A stretch of 64,000 nt of DNA from Actinomycetes bacterium (lineage in GTDB: Bacteria > Actinomycetota > Acidimicrobiia > Acidimicrobiales > RAAP-2). Shown one piece after another: positions 52,187-60,718 of this stretch. How positions within the stretch are numbered: position 1 is the stretch's first letter; every line of letters begins with the position of its first letter. Where the stretch lies: NCBI GenBank assembly GCA_021791895.1, contig JAJYVS010000002.1, positions 91,805 through 155,804 of the forward strand. The letters run 5' to 3'. Position numbers and translations under genes: made by a program. A model generated the notes under the pieces. That model made no database searches, had not been told where the DNA came from, and saw nothing but the letters and a program-made list of their open reading frames with translations.

Positions 52187-53560
52187 CTATCGGCCCAGAC
52201 CGATCAGCAGCTCCCCCGCCGCCAGCAGGCCCTTCCAGAACTGGTCCATCACCATCCGTTCGTTGGGGGCGTGGATGCGGTCGCCCGGCAACCCGACGCC
52301 CAGGTACAGCAGCGGCGCCCCGAGCACCCGCCCCAGGGCCTCCTCGGGCCCGCTGCCACCTTCCCGGGTGAAGAGAGGCCTCGCCCCCCAGACGGCCTCG
52401 ATCGCCCCGACGAGCGCCCCCATCGCCGCGTGGTCGACCGGGGTCAGCGCGGGGGCGACGCCGCCATGCCGAGTGACGAGACACTCGAGGGCCTCGGGGA
52501 CGCGTCCGTCGAGCCAGGCCCGGAACGAGGCTTCGACGCGCTCGGGCCGCTGGTGGGGGACCAGGCGGAAGGCCACCTTGAACCCGGCGACGGCGGGCAC
52601 GATGGTCTTGATACCCGGCCCGCCGTAGCCGGCGTGGAGCCCCACCACCTCGGCGCTGGGCCGCACCCCGATGCGCTCCAACGGTGAGTACCCCTCCTCC
52701 CCGACGAGCACCCGGACTCCGCCTGCCTCGGCCCGGAAAGCCGTCTCGTCGAAGGGCTGGGCCCCGATCGAGGCTCGCTCGTCGGGGTTGAGCGAACGGA
52801 CTTCGTCGTAGAAGCCGGGCAAGGTGACCCGTCCCCGACCGTCGTGCAACGAGGCGACCAGTCGGGCCGCCACGTGGGCGGCGTTGGGGACCGTCCCGCC
52901 CCACCTCCCGCTGTGCAGATCGGTCGAGGCGGTCCGCAGCGAGACGTCGAAGGCCACCAGCCCGCGCATCCCCACGGTGGTCGAGGGGACTTCGGGCGAG
53001 ATCATCGCGGTGTCGGACACCACGACCACGTCGCAGGCGAAACGCTCCACCTCCTCGGCCAGCAGTTGCTCGAGGTTCGGGCTGCCCACCTCCTCTTCCC
53101 CCTCCACCAGAAACTTCACGTTCACCGGGAGCGACCCGAGCACCGACAGGAGACCCCGGCACGCCTCGATCTGGTACAGGACCTGACCCTTGTCGTCGAT
53201 GGAACCCCGGGCCCGGCACTCCCCGTCGACGATGACCGGTTCGAACGGGGCCGACGTCCACTCGTCCAGTGGATCCACCGGCTGCACGTCGTGGTGGCCG
53301 TAGACGAGGATCGTCGGGACTGCCGGGCCCGCGTGCAACCAGTCCGCGTAGACGGCCGGACCGCCGGCGGTCTCGAGCACCTCGGCGTGCTCCAGGCCGG
53401 CCGCCACCAGGAGCTCGGCACACCACCTCGCCGAGGCCGAGACGTCTCCGGCGTGCTCGGCCTCGGCCGAGATGGACGGGATGCGGAGCCATTGGAAGAG
53501 CGTGTCGACGATGCGCTCACGCTGCGCGTGCGCATAGGGGCTGAGAACGGGGCCGGCCAT
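52187..53560 (-). CDS. M20-family metallopeptidase (dipeptidase-like)
   Basis: The 457-residue protein carries the M20 metal-site motifs in order: VYGHHDVQPVDP (His and catalytic Asp), GSIDDKGQ (bridging Asp), VEGEEEVGSP (catalytic Glu pair), VVVVSDT (Asp) and a late histidine in GDRIHAPNERM. The lid domain contains VAFDVSLRTASTDLHSGRWG with the usual histidine. The length and motifs fit the CNDP/DUG1-like branch of M20 dipeptidases, which hydrolyse dipeptides or cysteinyl peptides in the cytoplasm using two zinc or manganese ions. Substrate unproven. Confidence 0.92.
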   Translation of the reverse strand: MAGPVLSPYAHAQRERIVDTLFQWLRIPSISAEAEHAGDVSASARWCAELLVAAGLEHAEVLETAGGPAVYADWLHAGPAVPTILVYGHHDVQPVDPLDEWTSAPFEPVIVDGECRARGSIDDKGQVLYQIEACRGLLSVLGSLPVNVKFLVEGEEEVGSPNLEQLLAEEVERFACDVVVVSDTAMISPEVPSTTVGMRGLVAFDVSLRTASTDLHSGRWGGTVPNAAHVAARLVASLHDGRGRVTLPGFYDEVRSLNPDERASIGAQPFDETAFRAEAGGVRVLVGEEGYSPLERIGVRPSAEVVGLHAGYGGPGIKTIVPAVAGFKVAFRLVPHQRPERVEASFRAWLDGRVPEALECLVTRHGGVAPALTPVDHAAMGALVGAIEAVWGARPLFTREGGSGPEEALGRVLGAPLLYLGVGLPGDRIHAPNERMVMDQFWKGLLAAGELLIGLGR

Positions 53561-53670
53561 GAGGCACCGTACCGGGTGGCGGAGCGCCGGGACGGCCGGC
53601 CGCCGGCGCAGAGCGATGTCCCCGTCGCGTCGGCGCCCTCGGGACGACCCTTCGGTTACCTTTCGTCGCG

Positions 53671-54120
53671 ATAGGTGACCTCGGTCGCTGGGCCCGTCTC
53701 GAACGGATCGCGTCCGGGCTGCCGGGGGCCGAGCGCGTCGACGTCGACGCCCGAGGCGAGCCGACCTTCCGGGTCCGGGGCAAGTGCTTCGTGTTCGCGA
53801 GCGCCGACGGCGCCAGGCTCACCGTGAAGCTGGACCCAGGCGAAGCGGCCGCGGTCGTCGCGACTGACCGGGCGGTCGAGCCCACGGCCTACGGCCTCGG
53901 CCGGCACGGCTGGGTCACCGTGTCAGTCCCCTCGGACGCCGGGTCGAGGCGCTGGAGGGAGCTCGAGGAGTGGATCCGGACCTCCTACAGCCTGGTCGCC
54001 CCGGCCAGGCTGGCCCGGATGGCTTTGGCGGAGGACGCCGCGTCCGGGGGAGCGGCGAGGTTGCGGTCGGACCGGCCAAACGGCCCAGCCCCGGCCCTAA
54101 TAACTCCCAGTAGTGGTTGA
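53671..54120 (+). CDS. MmcQ/YjbR-like protein, start codon unclear
   Basis: The frame from 53671 reads GDLGRWARLERIASGLPGAE, then RGEPTFRVRGKCFVFASADG, LTVKLDPGEAAAVVATD, YGLGRHGWVTVSV and a closing helix WIRTSYSLVAPARLARM, the layout of MmcQ/YjbR-type small proteins with a double-wing DNA-binding-like fold. No ATG, GTG or TTG precedes the conserved part in frame; the nearest GTG (53675) is in another frame and the next ATG (53791) would remove a third of the domain. The start is therefore lost, non-canonical or hidden by a one-base error. The C-terminal ~25 residues run into the IS110 left flank. Confidence 0.55.
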   Translation: MGDLGRWARLERIASGLPGAERVDVDARGEPTFRVRGKCFVFASADGARLTVKLDPGEAAAVVATDRAVEPTAYGLGRHGWVTVSVPSDAGSRRWRELEEWIRTSYSLVAPARLARMALAEDAASGGAARLRSDRPNGPAPALITPSSG

Positions 54121-54197
54121 ACGCGAGTCGTCCTCCCCAGCAAGGTGCGGATGCCTTAAGTCCAACCGTTGCTGAGGAGAACGACGTACCCAACGCT

Positions 54198-54870
54198 ATG
54201 CATTCCCGACTCACCCGAGGCGACGAGCGTCGCAACATCCGTCTCGCTCGTCTTCGTGCGGTCGTGCGCCCGGATCTCGCGATCGTCGGGGTCGACCTCG
54301 CCTCCGAGAGGCAGGCGGCCGCCGTCTGCGACCACGAATCCGCGGTGCTCGGGAAGAAGATGTTCACCGGCTCCCCGTGGACGATCGACGAGATCCTCGA
54401 TTGGGCGCTGCCTATCGCACTGCGCGCCGGCTACTCCGGCGTCGTCGTCTGCTGCGAACCGACGGGTCACCGCTGGAAGCCGCTCCTCGATCGGTGTCGC
54501 GCCCGCGGCATCGTGCTCACCTGCGTGAATCCGATGCTCGTCGCACGCGCCCGGGAAGCGGAGGACTTCACGAAGAACCGCGCCGACCTCTCCGACGCGG
54601 TGATCATCGCCCGGCTGTGCACCGAGCGCCGCTGCCACTTGCCGTATCTGCCCGAAGCGCAATGGAGTCGGCTCCGCCACCTCGGCGTGCGCCGCAACCA
54701 ACTGCTCGTCCGGGCGACCGCCGGCCGCCGGCCGCCAGGGGCTGCGCGACCTCCTCGAGTGCTACTGGCCGGCACTGCTCGGTGCAGCTGCCCAGCCGAT
54801 GGAGTCGATCACCCTGCGCGCCGTGCTGTCGGTGTCCACCCATCCGGAGCGGATCGCCGACACGGGCGAG
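54198..54870 (+). pseudogene. IS110-family transposase, frameshifted and truncated
   Basis: From ATG 54198 the frame encodes the DEDD RuvC-like domain of IS110 recombinases: LAIVGVDLASERQAAAV (first Asp), VVVCCEPTGHRWKPL (Glu), NRADLSDAVIIARLC (the two Asp) and WSRLRHLGVRRNQLLVRATA. In a GC-repeat near 54720-54737 the frame shifts, then continues as GLRDLLECYWPALLGAAAQP and MESITLRAVLSVSTHPERIA until about 54870. There it meets a DsrE-like gene in the opposite orientation. The C-terminal serine domain of IS110 proteins is missing, so it is inactive. Confidence 0.8.
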
Positions 54871-55236
54871 GAGCCTTGCAGGCGTAGAGCCCGGCCCCGG
54901 TGGCGGCGATCATCTCGACGAACTCGGGGATCGACGGGATGTCGAGCTGCGTCATCTTCCGGTCCGGGTAGTGGGTCATGACCGACGACATGCCGGGCAG
55001 GCCGCCGAACATGGTCGCCAGGTGAAGGCCGGGATTTCCGACAGTGGCCACCTTGATGTGCTCGTGACGGCGCGGTGGATGACGTCGAGGCCGAAGAAGG
55101 TGAAGAAAAGGTTCGCCTCGATGCTCTTGGCGCGGGCACCGTTGGCCATGATCGGGCAGGGATACACGCCCTCCAATGACCCCTTGGAAACGATGATCGA
55201 CACCTTCTCGATGACTTCGGGCTTGATCCTCCGTGA
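54868..55236 (-). pseudogene. DsrE-like (DsrE/F/DrsH family) protein, frameshifted and cut off
   Basis: On the minus strand one frame reads VSIIVSKGSLEGVYPCPIMA, NGARAKSIEANLFFTFFGLD. After a one-base shift near 55075, another frame gives HIKVATVGNPGLHLATMFGG, LPGMSSVMTHYPDRKM and LDIPSIPEFVEMIAATGAGL with YACKA. These are the conserved blocks of DsrE2/DrsH-like sulfur-relay proteins. The gene stops at the IS110 junction near 54868, losing the C-terminal helix where family members have FGLTEDD. The canonical start is also not visible. It follows a DsrC-like gene, as in sulfur-oxidation clusters. Confidence 0.75.
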
Positions 55237-55239
55237 TGC

Positions 55240-55497
55240 TCAGATGCAACCGCTGCGCTTGGGCACCCCGGCGATCTTGGCCGCCGACTTCGCCGGGCGC
55301 ACGTTGGGGCCGTCCCCCTACTCCTCGTACTCGTGGCGCATGAACTTGACGACCTCCCAGTGACGATCCGTCACCTCATGGATGCCTTGGTCGCCGGCGA
55401 TCTCGTCCACCATGGCCTCGTTCCACTGCCGGGGATCGGCGAAGAACCCCTCGGCATCGAGCTCCACCTCTTGCCCTGCATAGGTCCGCGTCGTCAT
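55240..55497 (-). pseudogene. DsrC/TusE-like sulfur-carrier, internal deletion and in-frame stop
   Basis: From ATG 55497, with GGAGGTGG upstream, the protein reads TRTYAGQEVELDAEGFFADP, RQWNEAMVDEIAGDQGI and HWEVVKFMRHEYEE, then meets TAG at 55318-55320. Read through, the same frame continues GDGPNVRPAKSAAKIAGVPK and ends RSGCI at TGA 55240. The penultimate cysteine is the sulfur-carrying residue of DsrC/TusE. About 20 residues between the PNVR and PAKS blocks are absent compared with the family (106-110 residues), so both a deletion and a nonsense codon have hit it. It lies between sulfide:quinone oxidoreductase and DsrE-like genes. Confidence 0.78.
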
Positions 55498-56719
55498 CGT
55501 CCACCTCCGATGAGCTCAGGTTTCTGTCGCTTTCGCCGGGGCGCCCCGGCAGGAGGACATGCCAATAGAGATGCTCGAACGCCAGCTTGCCGACATGGTT
55601 GAGCCGGGACTCCATGAGCAGGGGCAGGCTCACCGGGCCGGGGAACCTCCCGGTGACCGGGTCGAGGGTGTCGTTGAAGTCGATGAGCGGTGCCAGCCCG
55701 AACCCGGACTCGATGAAGCAGTTCGTATGGCCGCCGAACCTGGCATCCGGGGGCTCGCCGGCGAGGTAGCGGCGAACGTTGTGCACCAGGATCTCCCCTT
55801 CGAAGTGGGCCACCGAACCGGCCTTGGAGGCCCGCAGGTGGGTGGCATCGCCGACGACGAACACACCGGGCCATGCCTTGGCCGCCTGCAACTGATCGTC
55901 GGTCGGCACGAACCCGAGCGGGTCGCCCAGCCCCTCAGACCGGCCGACGTACTCGGCCCCCTCGTGCAACGGCACCACCACGGCGAAGTCGAAGGGGACC
56001 TCACGACCCTCGTAGGAGACCAACCGTCCTCCCTCGCCATCCACCTCGCCGGTGGCAAACTCGGTGGCCACCTCCACACCCTTGTCTTTGAGGAGCCCGG
56101 AGAGCTCCCGGTTGCACGTGGCCTTGGTGAAGGCCCCGTCGAGGGAGGTCACGTAGGTGAGCTGGACACAGTCGCGCAGTCCTCGCCGGGACAGGAACCA
56201 ATCGGTGAGGAAGCAGAACCCGAGCGGGGCGACCGGGCACTTGATCGGCAGGTCGACCAGGTTCACCACCAGCCGGCCACCCTGGAAGCGGGCCATCGCA
56301 CCGGCCAGCGCGGCCGCGCCGTCGAGCGAGTAGAAGGTGTGGACCGTACGCCCCGAGCCGGGGCCGGTGAGGCACTCGGTCTTCTCCGGGGCCAAACGGG
56401 CGCCGGTCGCGATGACGAGGACGTCGTAGGCGACGGTCTCACCGTCGTCGAGCGCGACCGTCTTCGTTTCGAGGTCCACCCGGTCCACGCCGGCCTGGTG
56501 GAACCCGATCCCGCTCAGGAGTTGGCGGGCCCGGGGCCGGGCCAGGCGCGCCGGCGGGGCCATGCCGAAGGGCACGAAGAGCAACCCCGGTCGATAGAGA
56601 TGGCGGTCGTCCCGATCGAAAACGACGATCTCCGTATCGTGGCCGGCAGACCGGCGAAGCCGGTTGGCCGTGAGCGTCCCGGCGGTGCCGCCGCCAAGAA
56701 TCACACCGCGTCGCGCCAT
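55376..56719 (-). CDS. sqr: Sulfide:quinone oxidoreductase-like flavoprotein
   Basis: From ATG 56719 (MARRGVILGGG) the open frame gives 447 residues. FAD motifs are visible (VILGGGTAGTLTANRL; VLVIATGARLAPEKTECLTG; GVFVVGDATHLRASKAG). Cysteines lie in EKTECLTG, LPIKCPVAP and CFLTDWF, near where SQR enzymes carry their redox cysteines. The membrane-facing C-terminal part includes VGKLAFEHLYWHVLLPG. SQR oxidises sulfide to polysulfide and reduces membrane quinone. The last ~45 residues of the frame are not family-like and overlap the DsrC-like gene; a one-base shift near 55535 would end the protein neatly before it, so the true C-terminus is uncertain. Divergent from the monooxygenase gene. Confidence 0.82.
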   Translation of the reverse strand: MARRGVILGGGTAGTLTANRLRRSAGHDTEIVVFDRDDRHLYRPGLLFVPFGMAPPARLARPRARQLLSGIGFHQAGVDRVDLETKTVALDDGETVAYDVLVIATGARLAPEKTECLTGPGSGRTVHTFYSLDGAAALAGAMARFQGGRLVVNLVDLPIKCPVAPLGFCFLTDWFLSRRGLRDCVQLTYVTSLDGAFTKATCNRELSGLLKDKGVEVATEFATGEVDGEGGRLVSYEGREVPFDFAVVVPLHEGAEYVGRSEGLGDPLGFVPTDDQLQAAKAWPGVFVVGDATHLRASKAGSVAHFEGEILVHNVRRYLAGEPPDARFGGHTNCFIESGFGLAPLIDFNDTLDPVTGRFPGPVSLPLLMESRLNHVGKLAFEHLYWHVLLPGRPGESDRNLSSSEVDDDDADLCRARGGARCRGVLRRSPAVERGHGGRDRRRPRHP

Positions 56720-56825
56720 ACCAAAGGGTCCGCCGGACGAGCGCCGGGATCCGCAGGTAACGGTGCCCAAAGGGTGTTGCGGGAACGAATTCCACCTCGG
56801 GACCTCCCCGGGTAGGCTCTCGGCC

Positions 56826-58445
56826 ATGGAGGCGGTTCGCAACTACGACGTCGTCGTCATCGGAGCGGGCTTCTCGGGCTTGTACGCCGTCCACTCGTTG
56901 CGGGAGACGGGCTTCAGCGTCATCGCCCTCGAGAAGGCCGACGGAGTTGGGGGGACCTGGTTCTGGAATCGCTATCCGGGGGCCCGATGCGACGTCCAGA
57001 GCATCGAGTACTCCTACAGCTTCAGCAAGGAGATCCAGCAGGAGTGGGAGTGGACCGAGCTGATGTCGGCCCAGCCCGAGATCGAGGCCTACCTCAACTT
57101 CGTGGCCGACCGGCTCGATCTCCGCCGTGACATCCAGCTCTCGACGCTGGTCACGGCCATGTCCTACGACGAAGACGGCCACCGCTGGACGATCGAGACC
57201 GAGGGCGGGGAGACGTTCGTCGCCCGCTTCGTGGTGGCCGCGACCGGCTGTCTGTCCGAACCCCTCGAGCCGGGCCTGAGAGGACTCGAGACGTTCGCCG
57301 GGACGTGCCTGTTCACCAACCGGTTCCCCAAGGAGGGCTTCGACTTCCGCGGCCATCGGGTCGGCGTCATCGGCACCGGGTCTTCGGGGGTCCAGTGCAT
57401 CCCGATCATCGCCGAACAAGCGGACCACCTGACGGTCTTCCAGCGGTCGGCCGCCTACAGCCGCCCCGCCGACAACCGACCGCTCCGCCCGGGCGAGCTC
57501 GACGCCGTGAAGGCCAACTACGAGGAACTGCGGGTCAAGCAACGGGGTGCCTACGCCGGCCTGGTCAGCTTCGGCGCCGTCTCCTTCGAGGGCATGGAGC
57601 CGCCCGAACGACGGATCCTCGAGACGCCGATCGACGAACGCCTGGCGCTCGTCGATCAGCTGGGGTGGAGCGCCCCCGGCGCCTGGGCCGACGTCATGTT
57701 CGACCTCGAGGCCAACCAGGCCGGCACCGAGCTCTACGGTGAGCTCATCAGGCGGGTCGTGGACGACCCCGAGGTGGCCGAGTCCCTGGTCCCCCACTAC
57801 CCCATGGGGTGCAAGCGTCAGATCCTCGATACGGGGTACTTCGAAACCTTCAACCGGGACCACGTCACCCTGGTCGACCTGCGCAAGGACCCCATCGAGG
57901 AGATCACGGCCACGGGCGTGACAACCCGGGACCGCCACCACGACGTCGACGTCCTCGTGCTGGCGACCGGGTTCGACGCCATGACCGGGACGCTCAACCG
58001 AATCGAGATCACCGGCCGAAACGGGCGAATGCTGCGCGACGTCTGGAACTCGGAGGGTCCGGTCAGCTACCTCGGCCTCCAGGTCGCCGGGTTCCCGAAC
58101 CTGTTCACGGTGACCGGTCCGGGGAGCCCCTCGGTGCTGACCAACATGGTCGTTTCGATCGAGCAGCACGTCGAATGGATCACCGACTGTCTCCGCTACC
58201 TACGGGACCACGACCACCGGACGATCGAGGCAGAGCCCGATGCCCAGGAGGAGTGGGTCGACCACGCCGCCTCTCTCGTCCAAGGGACCATCCGAAACTC
58301 CGAGGGTTGCAACTCGTGGTACCTCGGAGCCAACGTGCCGGGCAAGAGGCGCATTCACATGCCCTACATCGGCGGGCTGCCCGCCTACCGACGCAAGTGC
58401 GACGAGGTGGTAGCGGCCGGTTACTCGGGGTTCTCGCTCAGCTGA
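56826..58445 (+). CDS. Baeyer-Villiger-type flavin monooxygenase with altered fingerprint
   Basis: The 539-residue protein has two dinucleotide-binding sites (GAGFSG near residue 13 for FAD and GVIGTGSSGVQ for NADPH) and the GGTWFWNRYPGARCDVQS segment typical of cyclohexanone-monooxygenase-like enzymes. The family fingerprint F-x-G-x-x-x-H-x-x-x-W-P/D is present at residues 157-168 as FAGTCLFTNRFP: histidine and tryptophan are both replaced by phenylalanine. The rest (VLVLATGFDAMTGTL, PNLFTVTGPGSPSVLTN) is intact. It would oxygenate a ketone, possibly a steroid or terpene, but the altered motif makes the reaction uncertain. The 3' end overlaps the convergent sirtuin gene by 25 nt. Confidence 0.85.
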   Translation: MEAVRNYDVVVIGAGFSGLYAVHSLRETGFSVIALEKADGVGGTWFWNRYPGARCDVQSIEYSYSFSKEIQQEWEWTELMSAQPEIEAYLNFVADRLDLRRDIQLSTLVTAMSYDEDGHRWTIETEGGETFVARFVVAATGCLSEPLEPGLRGLETFAGTCLFTNRFPKEGFDFRGHRVGVIGTGSSGVQCIPIIAEQADHLTVFQRSAAYSRPADNRPLRPGELDAVKANYEELRVKQRGAYAGLVSFGAVSFEGMEPPERRILETPIDERLALVDQLGWSAPGAWADVMFDLEANQAGTELYGELIRRVVDDPEVAESLVPHYPMGCKRQILDTGYFETFNRDHVTLVDLRKDPIEEITATGVTTRDRHHDVDVLVLATGFDAMTGTLNRIEITGRNGRMLRDVWNSEGPVSYLGLQVAGFPNLFTVTGPGSPSVLTNMVVSIEQHVEWITDCLRYLRDHDHRTIEAEPDAQEEWVDHAASLVQGTIRNSEGCNSWYLGANVPGKRRIHMPYIGGLPAYRRKCDEVVAAGYSGFSLS

Positions 58446-59284
58446 TCCCGGCGCTCGTCAGGCGACCGACGCAGCCCACCACCGTCGGGCCCGGCCGGGT
58501 CACCGCCCACGATCGTCGGGAGCACCTCGCTGATCGACGCCCGCACCACCACGTGGGCAACTCGGTCGAAGGGCGTCGGTTGCCCGTTCACCACGACGAC
58601 CGAGGCGCCGTGGTCCACTGCGATAGGCACGAGGCCGGCCGCCGGGTAGACCCCAAGACTGGTCCCGACCACGAACAGCAGGTCGCAGTCACGGGCCGCC
58701 CGCTCGGCCCGGAGCAAGTCCCGGGCCACCAAAGGCTGGCCGAAGCTGATGGTCGCCGACTTCAAGACGCCCCCGCAGTGCAGGCAGGCCGGGTCCTCCT
58801 CACCGGTCCGGACCCGGTCCACCGTCTCCTCCGCCCGGCCCCGGTGCCCGCATTGCAGGCACATCACGTGACGGAAGGTGCCGTGGAGCTCGACGACCTT
58901 GTCGGGGTCGTTCCCGGCGAGTTGGTGGAGCCCGTCGATGTTCTGGGTGACCAAGACGTCCAGCTTCCCCCGGCGCTCGAGTTCCACGAAGGCGAGATGG
59001 CCCGGGTTCGGCTCCGCCTCCCAGATCGGCGAGTCGAGACGGCTGCGCCATGCTCGGCGCCGGACATCGGGGTCTTCCAGATAGGCGTCGATGGTGGCCA
59101 TCCGTTCCGCCCCGGGGTTCTTGGTCCAGACCCCGTCAGGGCCCCGGAAGTCCGGGATGCCCGAGTCGGTGGAGATCCCGGCACCGGTGAGCCCGACCAC
59201 TCGGTGCGCCCGGGCCACGAGGGACCGTGCGGCCTCGACCTGGGCCGCGTGCTCGGGAAGACCCACCGCGAGGCACGTTATCAA
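58421..59284 (-). CDS. SIR2-family NAD-dependent deacylase
   Basis: The 287-residue sirtuin has GLTGAGISTDSGIPDFRGPD for NAD binding, TQNIDGLHQLAG, the catalytic histidine in ELHGTF, a zinc ribbon with two cysteine pairs (CLQCGH; CLHCGG), VVGTSLGVYPAAGL and VVNGQPTPFD. It would remove acetyl or longer acyl groups from protein lysines in the cytoplasm. The start is TTG 59284 or GTG 59266 (six codons later), neither with a good ribosome-binding site. It lies downstream of the alpha/beta hydrolase gene on the same strand with a 33-nt gap. Confidence 0.92.
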   Translation of the reverse strand: MITCLAVGLPEHAAQVEAARSLVARAHRVVGLTGAGISTDSGIPDFRGPDGVWTKNPGAERMATIDAYLEDPDVRRRAWRSRLDSPIWEAEPNPGHLAFVELERRGKLDVLVTQNIDGLHQLAGNDPDKVVELHGTFRHVMCLQCGHRGRAEETVDRVRTGEEDPACLHCGGVLKSATISFGQPLVARDLLRAERAARDCDLLFVVGTSLGVYPAAGLVPIAVDHGASVVVVNGQPTPFDRVAHVVVRASISEVLPTIVGGDPAGPDGGGLRRSPDERRDQLSENPE

Positions 59285-59317
59285 CGCCGGCGTCTTTGCC
59301 AGCCGCCCCGATGCCGC

Positions 59318-59926
59318 TCACGTCCTGACCGTCGCGACCCAGGCCGCCACCACCTCGGCCACCTCGACGTCCCTGTTCCGCAGCCCGTGGTCGCCGCGAT
59401 CGATCCAGTGGTACGTCACCGGGCCGGCAATGGCCGAGGTCGCCTGCTCGAGTTCGTCGGGGGTGCCGAAGGCGTCCCGGGTGCCCGACACGAAGAGGCA
59501 CGGGACGGTGATGTCGCCGAAGTGCTCGGTCCGCAGCCGATCGGGACGACCGGGGGGATGGAGGGGGTAGCTCACGAGGACGAGGGCCTCGGTGGCGAGC
59601 CCCTCGGCGACGGCCATCGAGCAGATCCGTCCCCCCATCGAGCGCCCACCGAGCCCGATCCGCCCGGCTGGTACGCCGAGCGTTCGGGCCAGCGCCGTCG
59701 TCTGCTCCACCACTGTCGCGACCAGGACCGGCGGTCGGTCGGGTGCTCGGCGCCCGGCCTGGCGATAGGGGAAGTCGCATCGCTCGACGCGGACGCCGAG
59801 CGCGCCCACCGCCGTGTCGATCGCAACCAACGCCGACTGGTCTCGATCGGCACCCGCCCCCGGGAAGAGCAGGAGGCCAGCGAGCCCGGCGCCCGCCACC
59901 GGTCGCCGGGCCCCTGATCCGCTCAA
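59318..59926 (-). CDS. Alpha/beta hydrolase, KANL3/Tex30-like family
   Basis: The 202-residue protein has a short alpha/beta-hydrolase fold: LLLFPGAGADRDQSALVAI (oxyanion region), LGGRSMGGRICSM with the nucleophile serine, VSGTRDAFGTPDEL with the acid, and IDRGDHGLRNR with the histidine. The triad is complete. This compact group occurs widely in bacteria, with no defined substrate. It begins with TTG 59926 or GTG 59899; neither is strongly supported. The sirtuin gene follows 33 nt downstream. Confidence 0.82.
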   Translation of the reverse strand: MSGSGARRPVAGAGLAGLLLFPGAGADRDQSALVAIDTAVGALGVRVERCDFPYRQAGRRAPDRPPVLVATVVEQTTALARTLGVPAGRIGLGGRSMGGRICSMAVAEGLATEALVLVSYPLHPPGRPDRLRTEHFGDITVPCLFVSGTRDAFGTPDELEQATSAIAGPVTYHWIDRGDHGLRNRDVEVAEVVAAWVATVRT

Positions 59927-60084
59927 GGACCCAACCCTCCGGCGAGCGGACGACGCGGCGGTTCATCGCCGGCCCGGAGCACCGCCGGGGCCCGCCGTTG
60001 GCCGGCGGTCGGGTCGCGGGGCCATCGCAGTGACGCCGGGCTGTTCGCACCGCCCGCCGGCCCCCCGTCGAGAGCTCGGCTCAC

Positions 60085-60513
60085 CTATCCGAGCTCGGTG
60101 CAGTTGAACATCCACCGAACGCCGAAGCGGTCGAGGGTGCAGCCCCAGTACCCGAAGGGCATCTCCTGCATCCCGGTGGACTCGCTACCTCCCTCGCTCA
60201 GTGCGGCGTAGAGGCGGTCGGTCTCGGCACGCGAGTCAGACTCGAGGTTGATCGTCACGTTGTTGCCGATCCGGAGCTGGTGTCCCATCGACTCCAGCAT
60301 GTTCGTGCCCATCCGGACGTGCCCTGCCAGGATGGGCAGCTCGACGTGGCCGACCAGGTTGCGCTCGGCGACCGGGAGCTCGGCGACGGGGCCGGTCATC
60401 TCGGCCAATCGGATGATCGGGGTGCTGAACTCACCGCCGAACACCGAACGGTAGAAGAAGAATGCCTCTTCGGTCCGGCCCATGAAGTTCAAGTACGTGC
60501 TGACCCTGCTCAT
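60085..60513 (-). CDS. VOC-superfamily protein, PhnB-like
   Basis: The 142-residue protein has the glyoxalase/PhnB fold: YLNFMGRTEEAFFFYRSVFG, HVELPILAGHVRMGTNML, and FGYWGCTLDRFGVRWMFNC at the end. PhnB-like proteins belong to the vicinal oxygen chelate superfamily but often lack enzyme activity. The N-terminal metal ligand expected in active glyoxalases is not obvious. The ATG follows AGAGAGGAACACG. It is divergent from the dehalogenase-like gene, with 205 nt between them. Confidence 0.86.
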   Translation of the reverse strand: MSRVSTYLNFMGRTEEAFFFYRSVFGGEFSTPIIRLAEMTGPVAELPVAERNLVGHVELPILAGHVRMGTNMLESMGHQLRIGNNVTINLESDSRAETDRLYAALSEGGSESTGMQEMPFGYWGCTLDRFGVRWMFNCTELG

Positions 60514-60718
60514 CGTGTTCCTCTCTCCGCGAACCGGGTAGGTCGCCGATCCACTGGTCCGTCGGTCAGACGGTGGCCGGACCCAACAATCATCGATTGG
60601 TGGGTCACGTGCCCGAGATGCTGTCCGACCGGGAGGCTATCGAGCAATCGGTGCCGTCTCCGGCGGTCGGATCCACGCCCCGATCCAGTCACGACGGTGC
60701 GGCTAGGGTCGAACCCTG

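Noticed and set aside
57809..59917. 702-residue plus-strand frame across the monooxygenase, sirtuin and hydrolase
   Set aside because: It spans three better-supported genes and carries no recognisable domain.
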